Counted from the stretch's first letter, positions 1-6,686 are shown. The stretch is DNA of 9,496 nt from Dehalococcoidia bacterium (GCA_003153075.1 PMBW01000099.1:6287-15782); one strand, 5' to 3'. Notes: a model not told the origin generated them from the letters alone. Translations and numbers: made by a program.

Positions 1-336
1 AAAGCGCGTCAATACGGTCAAACAGCGCGTGAACGCGGCCTGCAGGTCATTATTGCCGCCGCCGGCGGCGCAGCTCATCTACCCGGAGTGCTCGCCAGCT
101 GGACGACTATCCCCATCATCGGTGTGCCGCTGGTTAGCGGCGACCTGAAAGGTGTTGATGCATTGTACTCAATCGTACAGATGCCAGCCGGTATCCCGGT
201 TGCGTGTGTCGCGGTGGGAGCGGCGGGGCCGAAAAATGCTGCCTATCTAGCCGCCGAGATTCTCGGCTTAAAATATGATAATATCAGATTGGCCTATGAC
301 GGATACCGGAAAAAACTGCAAGGAGACGGCAAATGA
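1..336 (+). CDS. purE: N5-carboxyaminoimidazole ribonucleotide mutase, PurE class I (3' part; 5' end outside window)
   Basis: The reading frame is open from base 1 to a TGA at 334-336, giving the last 111 codons; the N-terminal third lies to the left of the window. The family converts N5-CAIR to 4-carboxy-AIR in de novo purine synthesis, in the cytosol, usually as an octamer with PurK supplying the substrate. Visible family signatures are the glycine-rich segment [11 protein letters not shown] (bases about 55-87), whose His is an active-site residue in class I enzymes, then IPIIGVPL, and the conserved block [13 protein letters not shown] (bases about 163-201). A GTG at 88 lies inside the conserved region and is a Val codon, not a start. 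The stop overlaps the purB start by 4 nt (ATGA), so the two are almost surely cotranscribed and translationally coupled. No purK is visible. Class I assignment rests on the [16 protein letters not shown] block and is secure. Confidence 0.95.
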   Translation, partial: KARQYGQTARERGLQVIIAAAGGAAHLPGVLASWTTIPIIGVPLVSGDLKGVDALYSIVQMPAGIPVACVAVGAAGPKNAAYLAAEILGLKYDNIRLAYDGYRKKLQGDGK

Positions 337-1643
337 TTGAGCGTTACTCCCGACCGGCAATGAAAAAAGTGTGGTCAGACGAAAATAAATTCGGGAAATG
401 GCTTGAAGTAGAAATCGCGGCCTGTGAAGCCTGGGCGCAGCTGGGTGTTATTCCCCGTTCCGCCATCCCTAAAATTAAACTCGCCCGTGTCAACCTTAAA
501 CGCATGGATGAGATCCTGAAAGAAACCCACCATGACGTGACCGCTTTTCTCAATACGGTGGCTGAAAGCCTGGGCGAAGAATCGCGCTACATCCACCTGG
601 GTATGACGTCCTCCGATGTTATGGATACCGCCCTCAGTCTGCAGTTGATTGAAGCCTCGGATATTTTGGAGGCAGACATCAAAGAACTCACTGCGGTACT
701 GGCCGGAATGGCGATAAAATACAAACATACCCCGATGGCCGGGCGTACCCATGGTGTGCATGCCGAACCGATTACCTTCGGGTTGAAACTGGCGCTCTGG
801 TTCGAAGAAATGAACCGTAACCGCCACCGTCTGATGGAAGCCCGCAAAATCATCGCCGTGGGCAAGATTTCCGGCGCCGTTGGTACTTATGCCACCCTAT
901 CCCCGCAGGTTGAAGAGAAAGCCTGTCATAAATTAGGTCTGGCCGCCGCGCCAATTTCCAATCAGGTGCTGCAACGTGACCGCCATGCGCAATTTGTCAC
1001 CACACTGGCCATCATCGCCAGTTCACTGGAAAAATTCGCTACGGAAATCCGTGCTCTGCAGAAAACCGAAGTAAGAGAAGTCGAAGAACCGTTCAGTCCC
1101 GGTCAGACCGGCAGCTCGGCTATGCCGCACAAGCGCAACCCTGAGTTGTGCGAGCGTGTCTGCGGATTGGCCAGACTGGTGCGCGGCTATTCCGTCACCT
1201 CGATGGAAAATATTACCCTCTGGCACGAGCGCGATATCAGTCATTCCTCTACCGAACGCATTATTCTCCCCGATGCCTGCTTTACGCTCGATTACTCGAT
1301 GAATGTTTTCACCTCTGTGATGAAGGGTTTGAATGTGTATCCCAAGCGGATGCGGCAGAACATGGAAATCACCCGCGGCCTGCTTTTCTCGCAGCGTGTT
1401 TTGCTGGCATTGATCGATAAGGGCATGAGCCGCCAGAGCGCGTACAAGATCGTCCAGCGCAGCGCAATGAAAACCTGGGAAAGCAGCAGCAAGAAGTTCA
1501 TCAATCTGCTGAAAGCTGACACGGAGGTCATGGCCGTTTTAACTATCGCCGAGCTTGAAGCATTGTTCGATTATAATTACTACCTGCGCTATGTGGACGA
1601 TGTTTTTGAGCGGTTGGGTTTGACCGGCAAGCAGTGGGGTTAG
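333..1643 (+). CDS. purB: Adenylosuccinate lyase
   Basis: A complete 436-residue protein of the fumarase/aspartase superfamily. It removes fumarate twice in purine synthesis, from SAICAR to AICAR and from adenylosuccinate to AMP, as a cytosolic homotetramer with composite active sites. The superfamily signature [11 protein letters not shown] lies at residues 260-270; its serine loop carries the catalytic base in characterised members. The general-acid histidine region [10 protein letters not shown] is at 137-146 (His140), and the substrate-binding motifs HHDVTAF (66-72) and TSSDVMDTA (92-100) are intact. Length is close to the usual 430-440 residues of the short bacterial form. The ATG is preceded by AAGGAG at 320-325, a 7-nt spacing, and lies within the purE stop. 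No truncation or missing catalytic residue is seen. The reading is firm. Confidence 0.97.
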   Translation: MIERYSRPAMKKVWSDENKFGKWLEVEIAACEAWAQLGVIPRSAIPKIKLARVNLKRMDEILKETHHDVTAFLNTVAESLGEESRYIHLGMTSSDVMDTALSLQLIEASDILEADIKELTAVLAGMAIKYKHTPMAGRTHGVHAEPITFGLKLALWFEEMNRNRHRLMEARKIIAVGKISGAVGTYATLSPQVEEKACHKLGLAAAPISNQVLQRDRHAQFVTTLAIIASSLEKFATEIRALQKTEVREVEEPFSPGQTGSSAMPHKRNPELCERVCGLARLVRGYSVTSMENITLWHERDISHSSTERIILPDACFTLDYSMNVFTSVMKGLNVYPKRMRQNMEITRGLLFSQRVLLALIDKGMSRQSAYKIVQRSAMKTWESSSKKFINLLKADTEVMAVLTIAELEALFDYNYYLRYVDDVFERLGLTGKQWG

Positions 1644-1646
1644 AGC

Positions 1647-1692
1647 AAACCGAAATAAAACAGCAGGGTTTTATTTTATTACCGGTTTTTTT
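1647..1692 (+). terminator. Candidate intrinsic terminator after purB
   Basis: Four bases after the purB stop, AAATAAAAC (1653-1661) pairs perfectly with GTTTTATTT (1668-1676) across a 6-nt loop. An outer stem AAACCG (1647-1652) can pair with CGGTTT (1683-1688), leaving a 6-nt bulge on the 3' side, and a T-run follows to 1692. The inner stem is AT-rich, so strength is uncertain, but position and the T-run fit the end of the pur transcript. Confidence 0.5.
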
Positions 1693-1787
1693 AAGACAGA
1701 TAGGCGCCGGAAGCTAAAGATACTTAACCGCTCTATATATCGACCTGTCTCGCCGCCCGCGCCGTGAAATATTAACCAACACATTCC

Positions 1788-1807
1788 ATACCGGTGAAAA
1801 TCGGTAT
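1788..1807. repeat. Short inverted repeat upstream of the metallo-hydrolase gene
   Basis: ATACCG (1788-1793) is matched by CGGTAT (1802-1807) across an 8-nt spacer, 46 nt upstream of the ATG at 1853. It could be a small hairpin or a dyad operator. With only 6-bp arms it may be chance. No clear -35/-10 pair accompanies it. Confidence 0.25.
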
Positions 1808-1852
1808 CCAGAAAAAACAGTATTTCGATATTAGTATTTAGAGCTTTTACCG

Positions 1853-2557
1853 ATGCTTACAATGCAGGTTATTCCCGGGCTTTATCAGCTCACTTTCCGC
1901 CATGCCAACACATTTCTCATCGTGGAAGATAGCCTGACTTTGATTGATACCGGCTTCCGCGGCCATACCGAAGGCTTGCTTGATTTCATGAGTACGCCGG
2001 GTAAATCTGCCTCTGACATCAAACTCATTATTCTCACGCACAATCATATCGACCATACGGGCGGATTGGCGGAACTGAAGCTGCTTACCAATGCACAGGT
2101 CGCCGCACCCAGGATCGATTTTACACTGGCCAAGGATGTCATGCCCTATCCCGGCGGCAACTATATGGGGAAAGTGCTGCAGGCGCCGGTTTTTTCGTCC
2201 ATCCGGAACCGGCTGGTGCTGGGCTCTAAAGAAATCGATGTTTTACTGGACGGCGGTGAAGAACTGCCTGTTCTGGGAGGATTGCGGGTAATGCTCACTC
2301 CCGGGCATACCGCCGGCAGCATCAGCCTTTACGCTCCGCGGAAAAAGCTGATTTTTGTCTCGGATGCTTTGAGCAAACGGCACGGTGTCTTAAAGCTGCC
2401 GCTGAAAACGGCGACATCGGATATCAGCCAGACGATTGCTTCCGCCCGGAAGATGGCTGAACTGGATATCGAGACAATTTGCTTTGGGCACGGCCGTCCG
2501 GTTACCGGCGACATCAAAGGGCGCTTCACGCGATTCCTGGAAACCCTGGAAAACTAA
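1853..2557 (+). CDS. Metallo-beta-lactamase-fold hydrolase
   Basis: A complete 234-residue, probably cytosolic protein with no signal peptide. The fold's metal ligands are all present: HNHIDH at residues 63-68 (His63, His65, Asp67, His68), His152 in TPGHTAGS, Asp171 in FVSDAL as the bridging aspartate, and His213 in FGHGRPV near the C-terminus. This is the dinuclear-zinc hydrolase pattern shared by glyoxalase II, lactonases, phosphorylcholine esterase-like and many uncharacterised members. The sequence does not allow a substrate to be named, and there is no added rubredoxin, flavodoxin or beta-CASP domain. An in-frame TAG at 1832 limits the start to ATG 1853 or ATG 1862. Neither has a recognisable Shine-Dalgarno sequence; I kept the upstream one. 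The gene stands alone, 209 nt after purB, and ends 7 nt from the convergent gene on the other strand. Confidence 0.9.
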   Translation: MLTMQVIPGLYQLTFRHANTFLIVEDSLTLIDTGFRGHTEGLLDFMSTPGKSASDIKLIILTHNHIDHTGGLAELKLLTNAQVAAPRIDFTLAKDVMPYPGGNYMGKVLQAPVFSSIRNRLVLGSKEIDVLLDGGEELPVLGGLRVMLTPGHTAGSISLYAPRKKLIFVSDALSKRHGVLKLPLKTATSDISQTIASARKMAELDIETICFGHGRPVTGDIKGRFTRFLETLEN

Positions 2558-2564
2558 ACGATAA

Positions 2565-3230
2565 TTACTTTAATAACTGAAAAATGAAAAAAATGAAAAG
2601 AAAACAAGTGACAAAAATCAGAAATGAATAAGCAGCTCCTGTAATGACCATACCTTTACGAACCTTATTTAGTTTTAGATATGTTGATACCGCTGTTGCC
2701 CTGGCTTTTTGTGAATATTCCGGGAACGGTGTAAAGCCTTTAGCAAGGAATTCATCAACCTGTTTTCGGTGAAATGATAATACTTCTTCAGCGCTGACAT
2801 TATAAGCCGAAGATTGAATAAAATCCTCTGTCCGCACTGATGGATAACCACCATTAGCAGTAATTACAAACTGCCCCCCGGAGAACGGTGTTAAAAAGTA
2901 GTAAATTGTTTTGTAATTGACATGGATAATAGAGGCAAAAGCATGTTCATGAGTGGAGGCAAACATTATTTCCCTCCGTTTGTTCCCCCAAAGTGGCAGT
3001 TTAGCTGTATTAACCCCCATTTTAAAGAAACCTAAAGCTTCAAGTTTTTCTGCAATAGGAAGTACATTATCTTCTTGTAAAAATTTTTGGATAATTCTCT
3101 CATCATTATCATAATAAGCTCGAAACTTTTCCGGGAAGAATGAAAATATTACACCAGGCAGACATCTCCAAACTGTGACAATTGCTATTGTACCTAAAAA
3201 AATTAAAGCTACGATTTCTCCGGAATTCAT
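2565..3230 (-). CDS. Membrane-anchored protein of unknown function, AT-rich copy of a tandem paralogue pair
   Basis: A 221-residue protein of a family I do not recognise. A hydrophobic segment at about residues 6-31 and a second at about 193-219 flank a soluble domain of roughly 160 residues. Basic residues next to both segments (VWR, KLNKVRK) place that domain in the cytoplasm by the positive-inside rule; this is inference. Landmarks shared with the neighbouring paralogue are EALGFF, LPLWG, HAFAS, YYFLTPFSGGQ, VITAN and KGFTPFPEY. In a hand alignment about a third of residues match, most in the central aromatic TPFxGGQ block. The start has a weak SD (GAGG, 7-nt spacing) and a TATAAT 30 bp upstream. 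GC is about 37 % in 480 counted bases, against about 51 % in the paralogue, suggesting separate origins or different selection. No enzymatic motif is seen. It is a real gene by frame, promoter and paralogy. Confidence 0.85.
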   Translation of the reverse strand: MNSGEIVALIFLGTIAIVTVWRCLPGVIFSFFPEKFRAYYDNDERIIQKFLQEDNVLPIAEKLEALGFFKMGVNTAKLPLWGNKRREIMFASTHEHAFASIIHVNYKTIYYFLTPFSGGQFVITANGGYPSVRTEDFIQSSAYNVSAEEVLSFHRKQVDEFLAKGFTPFPEYSQKARATAVSTYLKLNKVRKGMVITGAAYSFLIFVTCFLFIFFIFQLLK

Positions 3231-3260
3231 CTGCTTGCCTCGTTATTGGTATTGGATTGG

Positions 3261-3289
3261 ATTATATCATAAATGCAGAATGATATTAA
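3261..3289 (-). promoter_or_regulatory. Extended -10 promoter of the AT-rich membrane protein gene
   Basis: On the minus strand a perfect TATAAT (3266 down to 3261) is preceded by TGA, making an extended -10 (TGnTATAAT). TTAATA at 3289-3284 is a 4/6 match to the -35 consensus with a 17-bp spacer. The -10 ends 30 bp before the ATG at 3230. The paralogue has the same arrangement. Confidence 0.65.
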
Positions 3290-3328
3290 GAGATTTTTTT
3301 AACAATATTTTACATCAGGAGCGATATT

Positions 3329-3988
3329 CTACCGGAAGGCCTTATACACAAAGTAGACAAATGGCAGGCAGATTACTAACAGGAAAAACAGATATACAGC
3401 GCCGAGCAAGCGCATTTGTTTGCGGACAGTCTTGATTTTGTAATATAAAGACGTTGCCTCCAGTCTTGTTTGTTGGGTGTATTCAATAAACGGCGTCAAG
3501 CCTTTTTTCGTAAATTCCTCGATGTGTTTTTGGTGCACTGATAATAGAGTGGCAGGGTCACCCGGGGTAAGTGTCGCTTGCAGAAGGTCCGGCGCATTCG
3601 TCGCTGTGAAATTAGCATTTGCGGTCAGCACGGCTTGCCCGCCGTTGAAGGGTGTGAAAAAGTAATAAACCGGCCTGCCGTTGATCACCGCTACAGAGGC
3701 GAACGTATGCCCGGCCCCGTCGGCGAAAGAAAGTTCACTGTTGCTTCCCCACAGCGGCGGGTGCTCGATTTTAATCCCGATCTGGTAAAATCCCAGCGCT
3801 TGCAGTTGGTTGGCAAGCGTGCGCACGCCATCTTGTTGGAATAGCGATCGATTTTTGCCGCTAACGTCGAAGTAGGAATGTATTACGCCGGGAGAAAAGA
3901 GATAAATGCTGCGGGGGAGTAGTTTCCATACACCGTACAGGAAGAAACACGTAAATAAGACAAAGAATATCCGGTCGATTGAGCTCAT
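3329..3988 (-). CDS. Membrane-anchored protein of unknown function, GC-richer copy of the tandem paralogue pair
   Basis: A 219-residue paralogue of the gene just downstream on the same strand, with the same layout. A hydrophobic N-terminal segment (about residues 6-20, then VWKLLPRS), a central soluble domain and a C-terminal hydrophobic segment (about 195-216) preceded by KIKTVRKQMR are visible. Conserved blocks are QALGFYQIG, PPLWG, HTFASV, YYFFTPFNGGQ, VLTAN and KGLTPFIEYTQ. No catalytic motif, signal-peptidase site or cysteine pair is visible, so function is unknown; a membrane-tethered cytoplasmic domain is an inference from charge distribution. The ATG is preceded by AAGGA with 7-nt spacing. 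The 98-nt gap to the downstream paralogue holds no obvious terminator, so this transcript may run into it. GC is about 51 % in 480 counted bases, like the core genes, which makes this the better candidate for the resident copy. Confidence 0.85.
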   Translation of the reverse strand: MSSIDRIFFVLFTCFFLYGVWKLLPRSIYLFSPGVIHSYFDVSGKNRSLFQQDGVRTLANQLQALGFYQIGIKIEHPPLWGSNSELSFADGAGHTFASVAVINGRPVYYFFTPFNGGQAVLTANANFTATNAPDLLQATLTPGDPATLLSVHQKHIEEFTKKGLTPFIEYTQQTRLEATSLYYKIKTVRKQMRLLGAVYLFFLLVICLPFVYFVYKAFR

Positions 3989-4020
3989 CGTTAATCCTTT
4001 TCTATTGGTACTGGTTAAGA

Positions 4021-4029
4021 ATTATAGCA
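4021..4029 (-). promoter_or_regulatory. Extended -10 promoter of the GC-richer membrane protein gene
   Basis: TATAAT on the minus strand (4026 down to 4021) is preceded by TGC, giving TGnTATAAT, 32 bp upstream of the ATG at 3988. No good -35 is found at 17-18 bp, as extended -10 promoters tolerate. The stretch CCAGTACCAATA between promoter and start has a close counterpart (CCAATACCAATA) upstream of the paralogue. Confidence 0.6.
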
Positions 4030-4278
4030 CAGGCTTGACGCCGAAATACTGACTTTTAGGTTCATTTTTAGCGGGCTTTTAGATTCGTAAAAACACAACG
4101 GCTGGTCTGTAGAAAATCCAGCAGAAAAAGTGCGAAATCACTTCCTCTCGTAAATCTCTTTTGCTATCATCGGCGTGAGGGTTGGGAGTGGCCTGTGGGG
4201 TAATTGTTGAATAGTGAATAATTTTCTACTTGGTTGAGTCTTCAAACTAAAGAGTTATAACAATTGTGTCCCTATTGT
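4030..4278. other. Gene-free stretch upstream of rsmD
   Basis: Between the divergent promoters of the membrane gene (-) and rsmD (+) I find no ORF with a plausible start, no tRNA-like fold and no repeat array. The only structure is a 5-bp hairpin, GCTGG/CCAGC, around 4101-4122, too weak to name. The total distance between the two start codons is 327 nt. Confidence 0.5.
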
Positions 4279-4308
4279 TTGACACCTTTCTCCCAATTTC
4301 GTTACCAT
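4279..4308 (+). promoter_or_regulatory. Candidate rsmD promoter giving a leaderless or near-leaderless mRNA
   Basis: A perfect -35 TTGACA (4279-4284) is followed after 18 bp by TACCAT (4303-4308), a 4/6 -10. The -10 ends only 7 nt before the rsmD ATG at 4316, so transcription would start at or within a base or two of the start codon. GTGTC (4266-4270) and GACAC (4281-4285) form an inverted repeat that overlaps the -35, a possible operator. Confidence 0.5.
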
Positions 4309-4315
4309 TAACTTA

Positions 4316-4870
4316 ATGCTACGTGTTATTACCGGCACCGCCAAAGGCACGCATTTGAAAGTGCCTACCACCGGGTTGCGTCCCGCCACCGACCTGGTGC
4401 GCGGCGCGATTTTTTCCATGCTGGAGAATCTCACCGGCGATTGGTCGCGGGTGCTGGATGTTTTCTCCGGCAGCGGCGCTTTTGGCATTGAAGCATTGAG
4501 CCGGGGCGCTGATTGGGTCGACTTTGTTGACCGTGAGCCGAGGTGTTGTGATATAATCAAAATGAACTTGGAGAAGACTAAATTTACCGCGCAAGCACGC
4601 GTCCATTGTATGCCGGCGGCTAGGGCCCTCTCCATCCTGGATAAGGAATATAATATCGTGATCATGGATCCGCCTTATCCGGATACCTCAATCGGCGATG
4701 TGGTTGAACAGCTGGCCAACTCAAAATTGATAAATCAGGATTCTGTAGTGGTGGTAACGCATTCTTCACGTTTTGCATTGCAACCGAAATACGGCGCATT
4801 AACACAATTTAAAGAACACCGTCATGGTGACAGCACCATTTCAATTTACCGTAAGGAGAAATTAGCATGA
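4316..4870 (+). CDS. rsmD: 16S rRNA (guanine-966-N2)-methyltransferase RsmD
   Basis: A 184-residue class I SAM-dependent methyltransferase. RsmD methylates G966 (E. coli numbering) of 16S rRNA in the 30S subunit. The N-terminus MLRVITGTAKGTHLKVP matches the family's usual RVIxGxxKGxxL opening, followed by LRPATDLVRGAIFSML. The SAM-binding motif I is VLDVFSGSGAFGIEALSRGA at residues 46-65, and the catalytic motif DPPY is at 118-121 (IVIMDPPYPD). Length is typical. An in-frame TGA at 4280 and the family-like N-terminus fix the start at 4316, yet there is no Shine-Dalgarno sequence there; with the promoter just upstream, leaderless translation is likely. The stop overlaps the coaD start by 4 nt (ATGA). 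The rsmD-coaD pairing is common in many bacterial phyla and supports the call. Confidence 0.94.
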   Translation: MLRVITGTAKGTHLKVPTTGLRPATDLVRGAIFSMLENLTGDWSRVLDVFSGSGAFGIEALSRGADWVDFVDREPRCCDIIKMNLEKTKFTAQARVHCMPAARALSILDKEYNIVIMDPPYPDTSIGDVVEQLANSKLINQDSVVVVTHSSRFALQPKYGALTQFKEHRHGDSTISIYRKEKLA

Positions 4871-5364
4871 CAGTGGCAGTGTACGCGGGAACCTTTGATC
4901 CCATCACTAACGGACACCTGGATGTCGCGATGAGAGCGGCCAAACTTTTTGATAAGTTGTACATTGGCGTTTATGACAGCCCGGCCGGGAAACGCATCCT
5001 TTTTTCTACCGAAGAAAGGGTAAAAATGGCCAAAGAGGCGACTAAAAATATCCCCAACATTGAAGTCCGGGCCTTTACCGGAATGGTAGTGGATTGGGCG
5101 ATCAGCCTCGGCGCGCAGACACAGGTGCGCGGACTTAGAATGTCATCCGACTTTGAACATGAATTCGAAATGGCTCTGATGAACAAAAAACTCTGTCCTG
5201 ATCTGGAGCTTGTTTGTTTAATGACCAGTTTGCAGTACCAGTTCCTTAGTTCCAGCCTGTTAAAAGAAGTTGCTAACCTGGGCGGTGATGTCGATAGTCT
5301 GGTGCCCAAAAATGTGGCCAAAGCGATCAGACAAAAAGTATTAGATAAGAAAATCAATCTGTAG
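4867..5364 (+). CDS. coaD: Phosphopantetheine adenylyltransferase
   Basis: A complete 165-residue nucleotidyltransferase of the cytidylyltransferase-like family. It transfers AMP from ATP to 4'-phosphopantetheine, giving dephospho-CoA, the penultimate step of coenzyme A synthesis in the cytosol, as a hexamer in known members. The opening GTFDPITNGHLD carries the TxGH nucleotide-binding motif (Thr14, His17). RGLR at residues 88-91 corresponds to the conserved basic pair around Arg88/Arg91 of the E. coli enzyme, and FLSSSLLKEVA (126-136) is the family's SSSxxK variant of the second nucleotide-binding motif. No key residue is missing and the length is normal. The start overlaps the rsmD stop and has AAGGAG at 4853-4858, 8 nt upstream, so this gene has its own strong ribosome site as well as coupling to rsmD. 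Confidence 0.97.
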   Translation: MTVAVYAGTFDPITNGHLDVAMRAAKLFDKLYIGVYDSPAGKRILFSTEERVKMAKEATKNIPNIEVRAFTGMVVDWAISLGAQTQVRGLRMSSDFEHEFEMALMNKKLCPDLELVCLMTSLQYQFLSSSLLKEVANLGGDVDSLVPKNVAKAIRQKVLDKKINL

Positions 5365-5408
5365 AGAGATTTTAATAATTTCGTAATTAATCAAGGAGGC
5401 ATTACATC

Positions 5409-5654
5409 ATGGCTTACAAGATTACCGAGGATTGTATCAGTTGCGGCGCCTGCGAGGCTGAGTGCCCGAATAAGGCAATCAGTGAGGGCGACACGACCTA
5501 TAAAATTGACCCTGACAAATGCACTGAGTGCGTCGGGGTGCATGATACATCCAAATGCGCCGAGGTCTGTCCCGTAGAAGCCCCCAAACCGGACCCCGCC
5601 CACAAAGAAACCAAAGAACAGCTCATGGCCAAATATAAGAAATTGCATCCGTAA
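5409..5654 (+). CDS. 2[4Fe-4S] ferredoxin, Allochromatium-type second cluster motif
   Basis: An 81-residue soluble electron carrier. The first cluster motif is clostridial, [12 protein letters not shown] (Cys9, 12, 15 and 19). The second is CTEC, then eight residues, then CAEVCP (Cys38, 41, 50 and 54). The longer 8-residue loop replaces the usual CxxCxxC and is typical of Allochromatium vinosum-like ferredoxins, which have low and widely separated reduction potentials; this is known for the family and not measurable here. A lysine-rich tail ([13 protein letters not shown], 66-78) could form a helix. The start has a near-perfect SD, AAGGAGG at 5393-5399, 9 nt upstream, fitting high expression. 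The gene follows coaD by 44 nt with no clear promoter between, so it probably lies on the same transcript, and a strong hairpin follows it. The redox partner cannot be told from this window. Confidence 0.95.
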   Translation: MAYKITEDCISCGACEAECPNKAISEGDTTYKIDPDKCTECVGVHDTSKCAEVCPVEAPKPDPAHKETKEQLMAKYKKLHP

Positions 5655-5690
5655 ACCGCGGTTTTTGCTTTAAATAACGTTTAAAAATAG

Positions 5691-5738
5691 GTGCCCTTGC
5701 GAGGATGGGTTTTTACCGCCCTTGCAAGGGCACGTTTT
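5691..5738 (+). terminator. Hairpin terminator after the ferredoxin gene
   Basis: A perfect 10-bp stem, GTGCCCTTGC (5691-5700) with GCAAGGGCAC (5724-5733), encloses a 23-nt loop and is followed by GTTTTGTT. Inside the 3' half lies CCCTTGCAAGGG (5719-5730), itself a 12-bp palindrome that could form a competing smaller fold. The hairpin ends the rsmD-coaD-ferredoxin unit in the 171-nt convergent gap before the aldo/keto reductase. Confidence 0.7.
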
Positions 5739-5825
5739 GTTATCGGGGATGCTGGAAAAGTATATTGGATATTAACTTTTCGGACAGCAGGATATAATAA
5801 CTGATAAAAAATCTGGTTTTATGCG

Positions 5826-6686
5826 CTATTCCCAAAGCGGTTTAGCCTCTTGCGTCCGCATCAACTCCTGCATTTGATCGTCGGTTGGAGCCTTTTCGTA
5901 CCGGCTGGCTGCATCCAAAACCATCTGCAGTATTTTTACATCACCGAGTGAATTGATGAATACACCCGGAGTAGAAAGCGCCCATTGTATCGCCAGATCC
6001 ATGGATTTTTGGTCGCTGTAGGGTTCATACCATGTAGTCGACCAACGCTGATTTTTATCGATCCATGGACGACGTTCTGCGGTCTTGATGATCTGCACTG
6101 CGACATTTTTTGGATGGGCCGTTTTTAACACCGTTTTAAAGTTGGCTGCGTATTCAGGGTTGGTTGCCAGCTGATAGTTCCAGGGGAGTAAGATCGAGTC
6201 GAAATCAAAGCTCGACAGACTTTTTTGGTGAATGATCGGCGCACGTAGAGAATGGCTCGTAATACCGATAAATCGTATCAACCCCTGCCTTCGAGCTTCA
6301 ATAGCCGCTTGTAAAGCGCCGTTTTTTTCCATTATTGTCTCGAATTCGCTGTCTTCGATCACTTGATGAAACTGAAACAAGTCCAGGTGATCGGTACGCA
6401 GCCGCTCAAGCGATCGTTGCAGGGAGTCTTTCGCCGTTTCATATGTCCGGCCGTCGGTTTTAGTCGCCAGAAAAAATTGCTTGCGGTATTTTGCTATCCA
6501 GGGACCAAGCCTGAGTTCAGAATCACCATAAGAAGCGGACGTGTCGATATGGTTGACGCCATATTTCATTATTGTTTCCATCGCCGTATCTGCTTCAGCC
6601 TGGGTAGCGCGGGAAAGCGCTGCTGCGCCAAAAAGCACGCGGGTGCTCAAATGACCGGTTCGTCCGAAAGGTAAAGTCTGGATCAT
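5826..6686 (-). CDS. Aldo/keto reductase family oxidoreductase
   Basis: A 286-residue cytosolic TIM-barrel protein. The family reduces carbonyls with NAD(P)H. The AKR catalytic tetrad is visible: Asp48 and Tyr53 in HIDTSASYGDSE, Lys76 in LATKTDGRT, and His107 in LFQFHQV. The usual following segments LERLRTDHLDLFQFH and GLIRFIGITSHS are present, and the C-terminal part ends without the ferredoxin-like or CxxC domain found in some anaerobe AKRs. At 286 residues it is somewhat shorter than the common 310-340. The start is well supported by GGAGG at 6693-6697, 6 nt upstream. It is monocistronic: the left neighbour converges on it and the right gap is 350 nt. The substrate cannot be predicted. Confidence 0.92.
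   Translation of the reverse strand: MIQTLPFGRTGHLSTRVLFGAAALSRATQAEADTAMETIMKYGVNHIDTSASYGDSELRLGPWIAKYRKQFFLATKTDGRTYETAKDSLQRSLERLRTDHLDLFQFHQVIEDSEFETIMEKNGALQAAIEARRQGLIRFIGITSHSLRAPIIHQKSLSSFDFDSILLPWNYQLATNPEYAANFKTVLKTAHPKNVAVQIIKTAERRPWIDKNQRWSTTWYEPYSDQKSMDLAIQWALSTPGVFINSLGDVKILQMVLDAASRYEKAPTDDQMQELMRTQEAKPLWE

Noticed and set aside
375..827. 150-codon - strand ORF within purB
   Set aside because: It is antisense to a highly conserved enzyme and its translation has no family features; a shadow of GC-biased codons.
1694..1750. AGACAG / CTGTCT inverted repeat between purB and the metallo-hydrolase
   Set aside because: Only 6-bp arms with a 45-nt spacer; expected by chance in a region of this size.
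3175..3435. 86-codon + strand ORF spanning the gap between the two membrane genes
   Set aside because: Overlaps the minus-strand genes and their promoter, has no SD and no recognisable protein features.
2565..3988. Toxin-antitoxin or defence module made of the two adjacent membrane genes
   Set aside because: The genes are paralogues of equal size with no nuclease, ATPase or DNA-binding motif, so nothing supports a defence role.
4101..4122. GCTGG...CCAGC hairpin upstream of rsmD as a small RNA or tRNA arm
   Set aside because: Five base pairs with a 12-nt loop, no flanking acceptor stem, no promoter-terminator arrangement.
5653..5666. Palindrome AAACCGCGGTTT plus T-run just after the ferredoxin stop, as a terminator
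   Set aside because: A perfect palindrome with no loop gives at most a 4-bp stem; the 10-bp stem at 5691-5733 is the better terminator.
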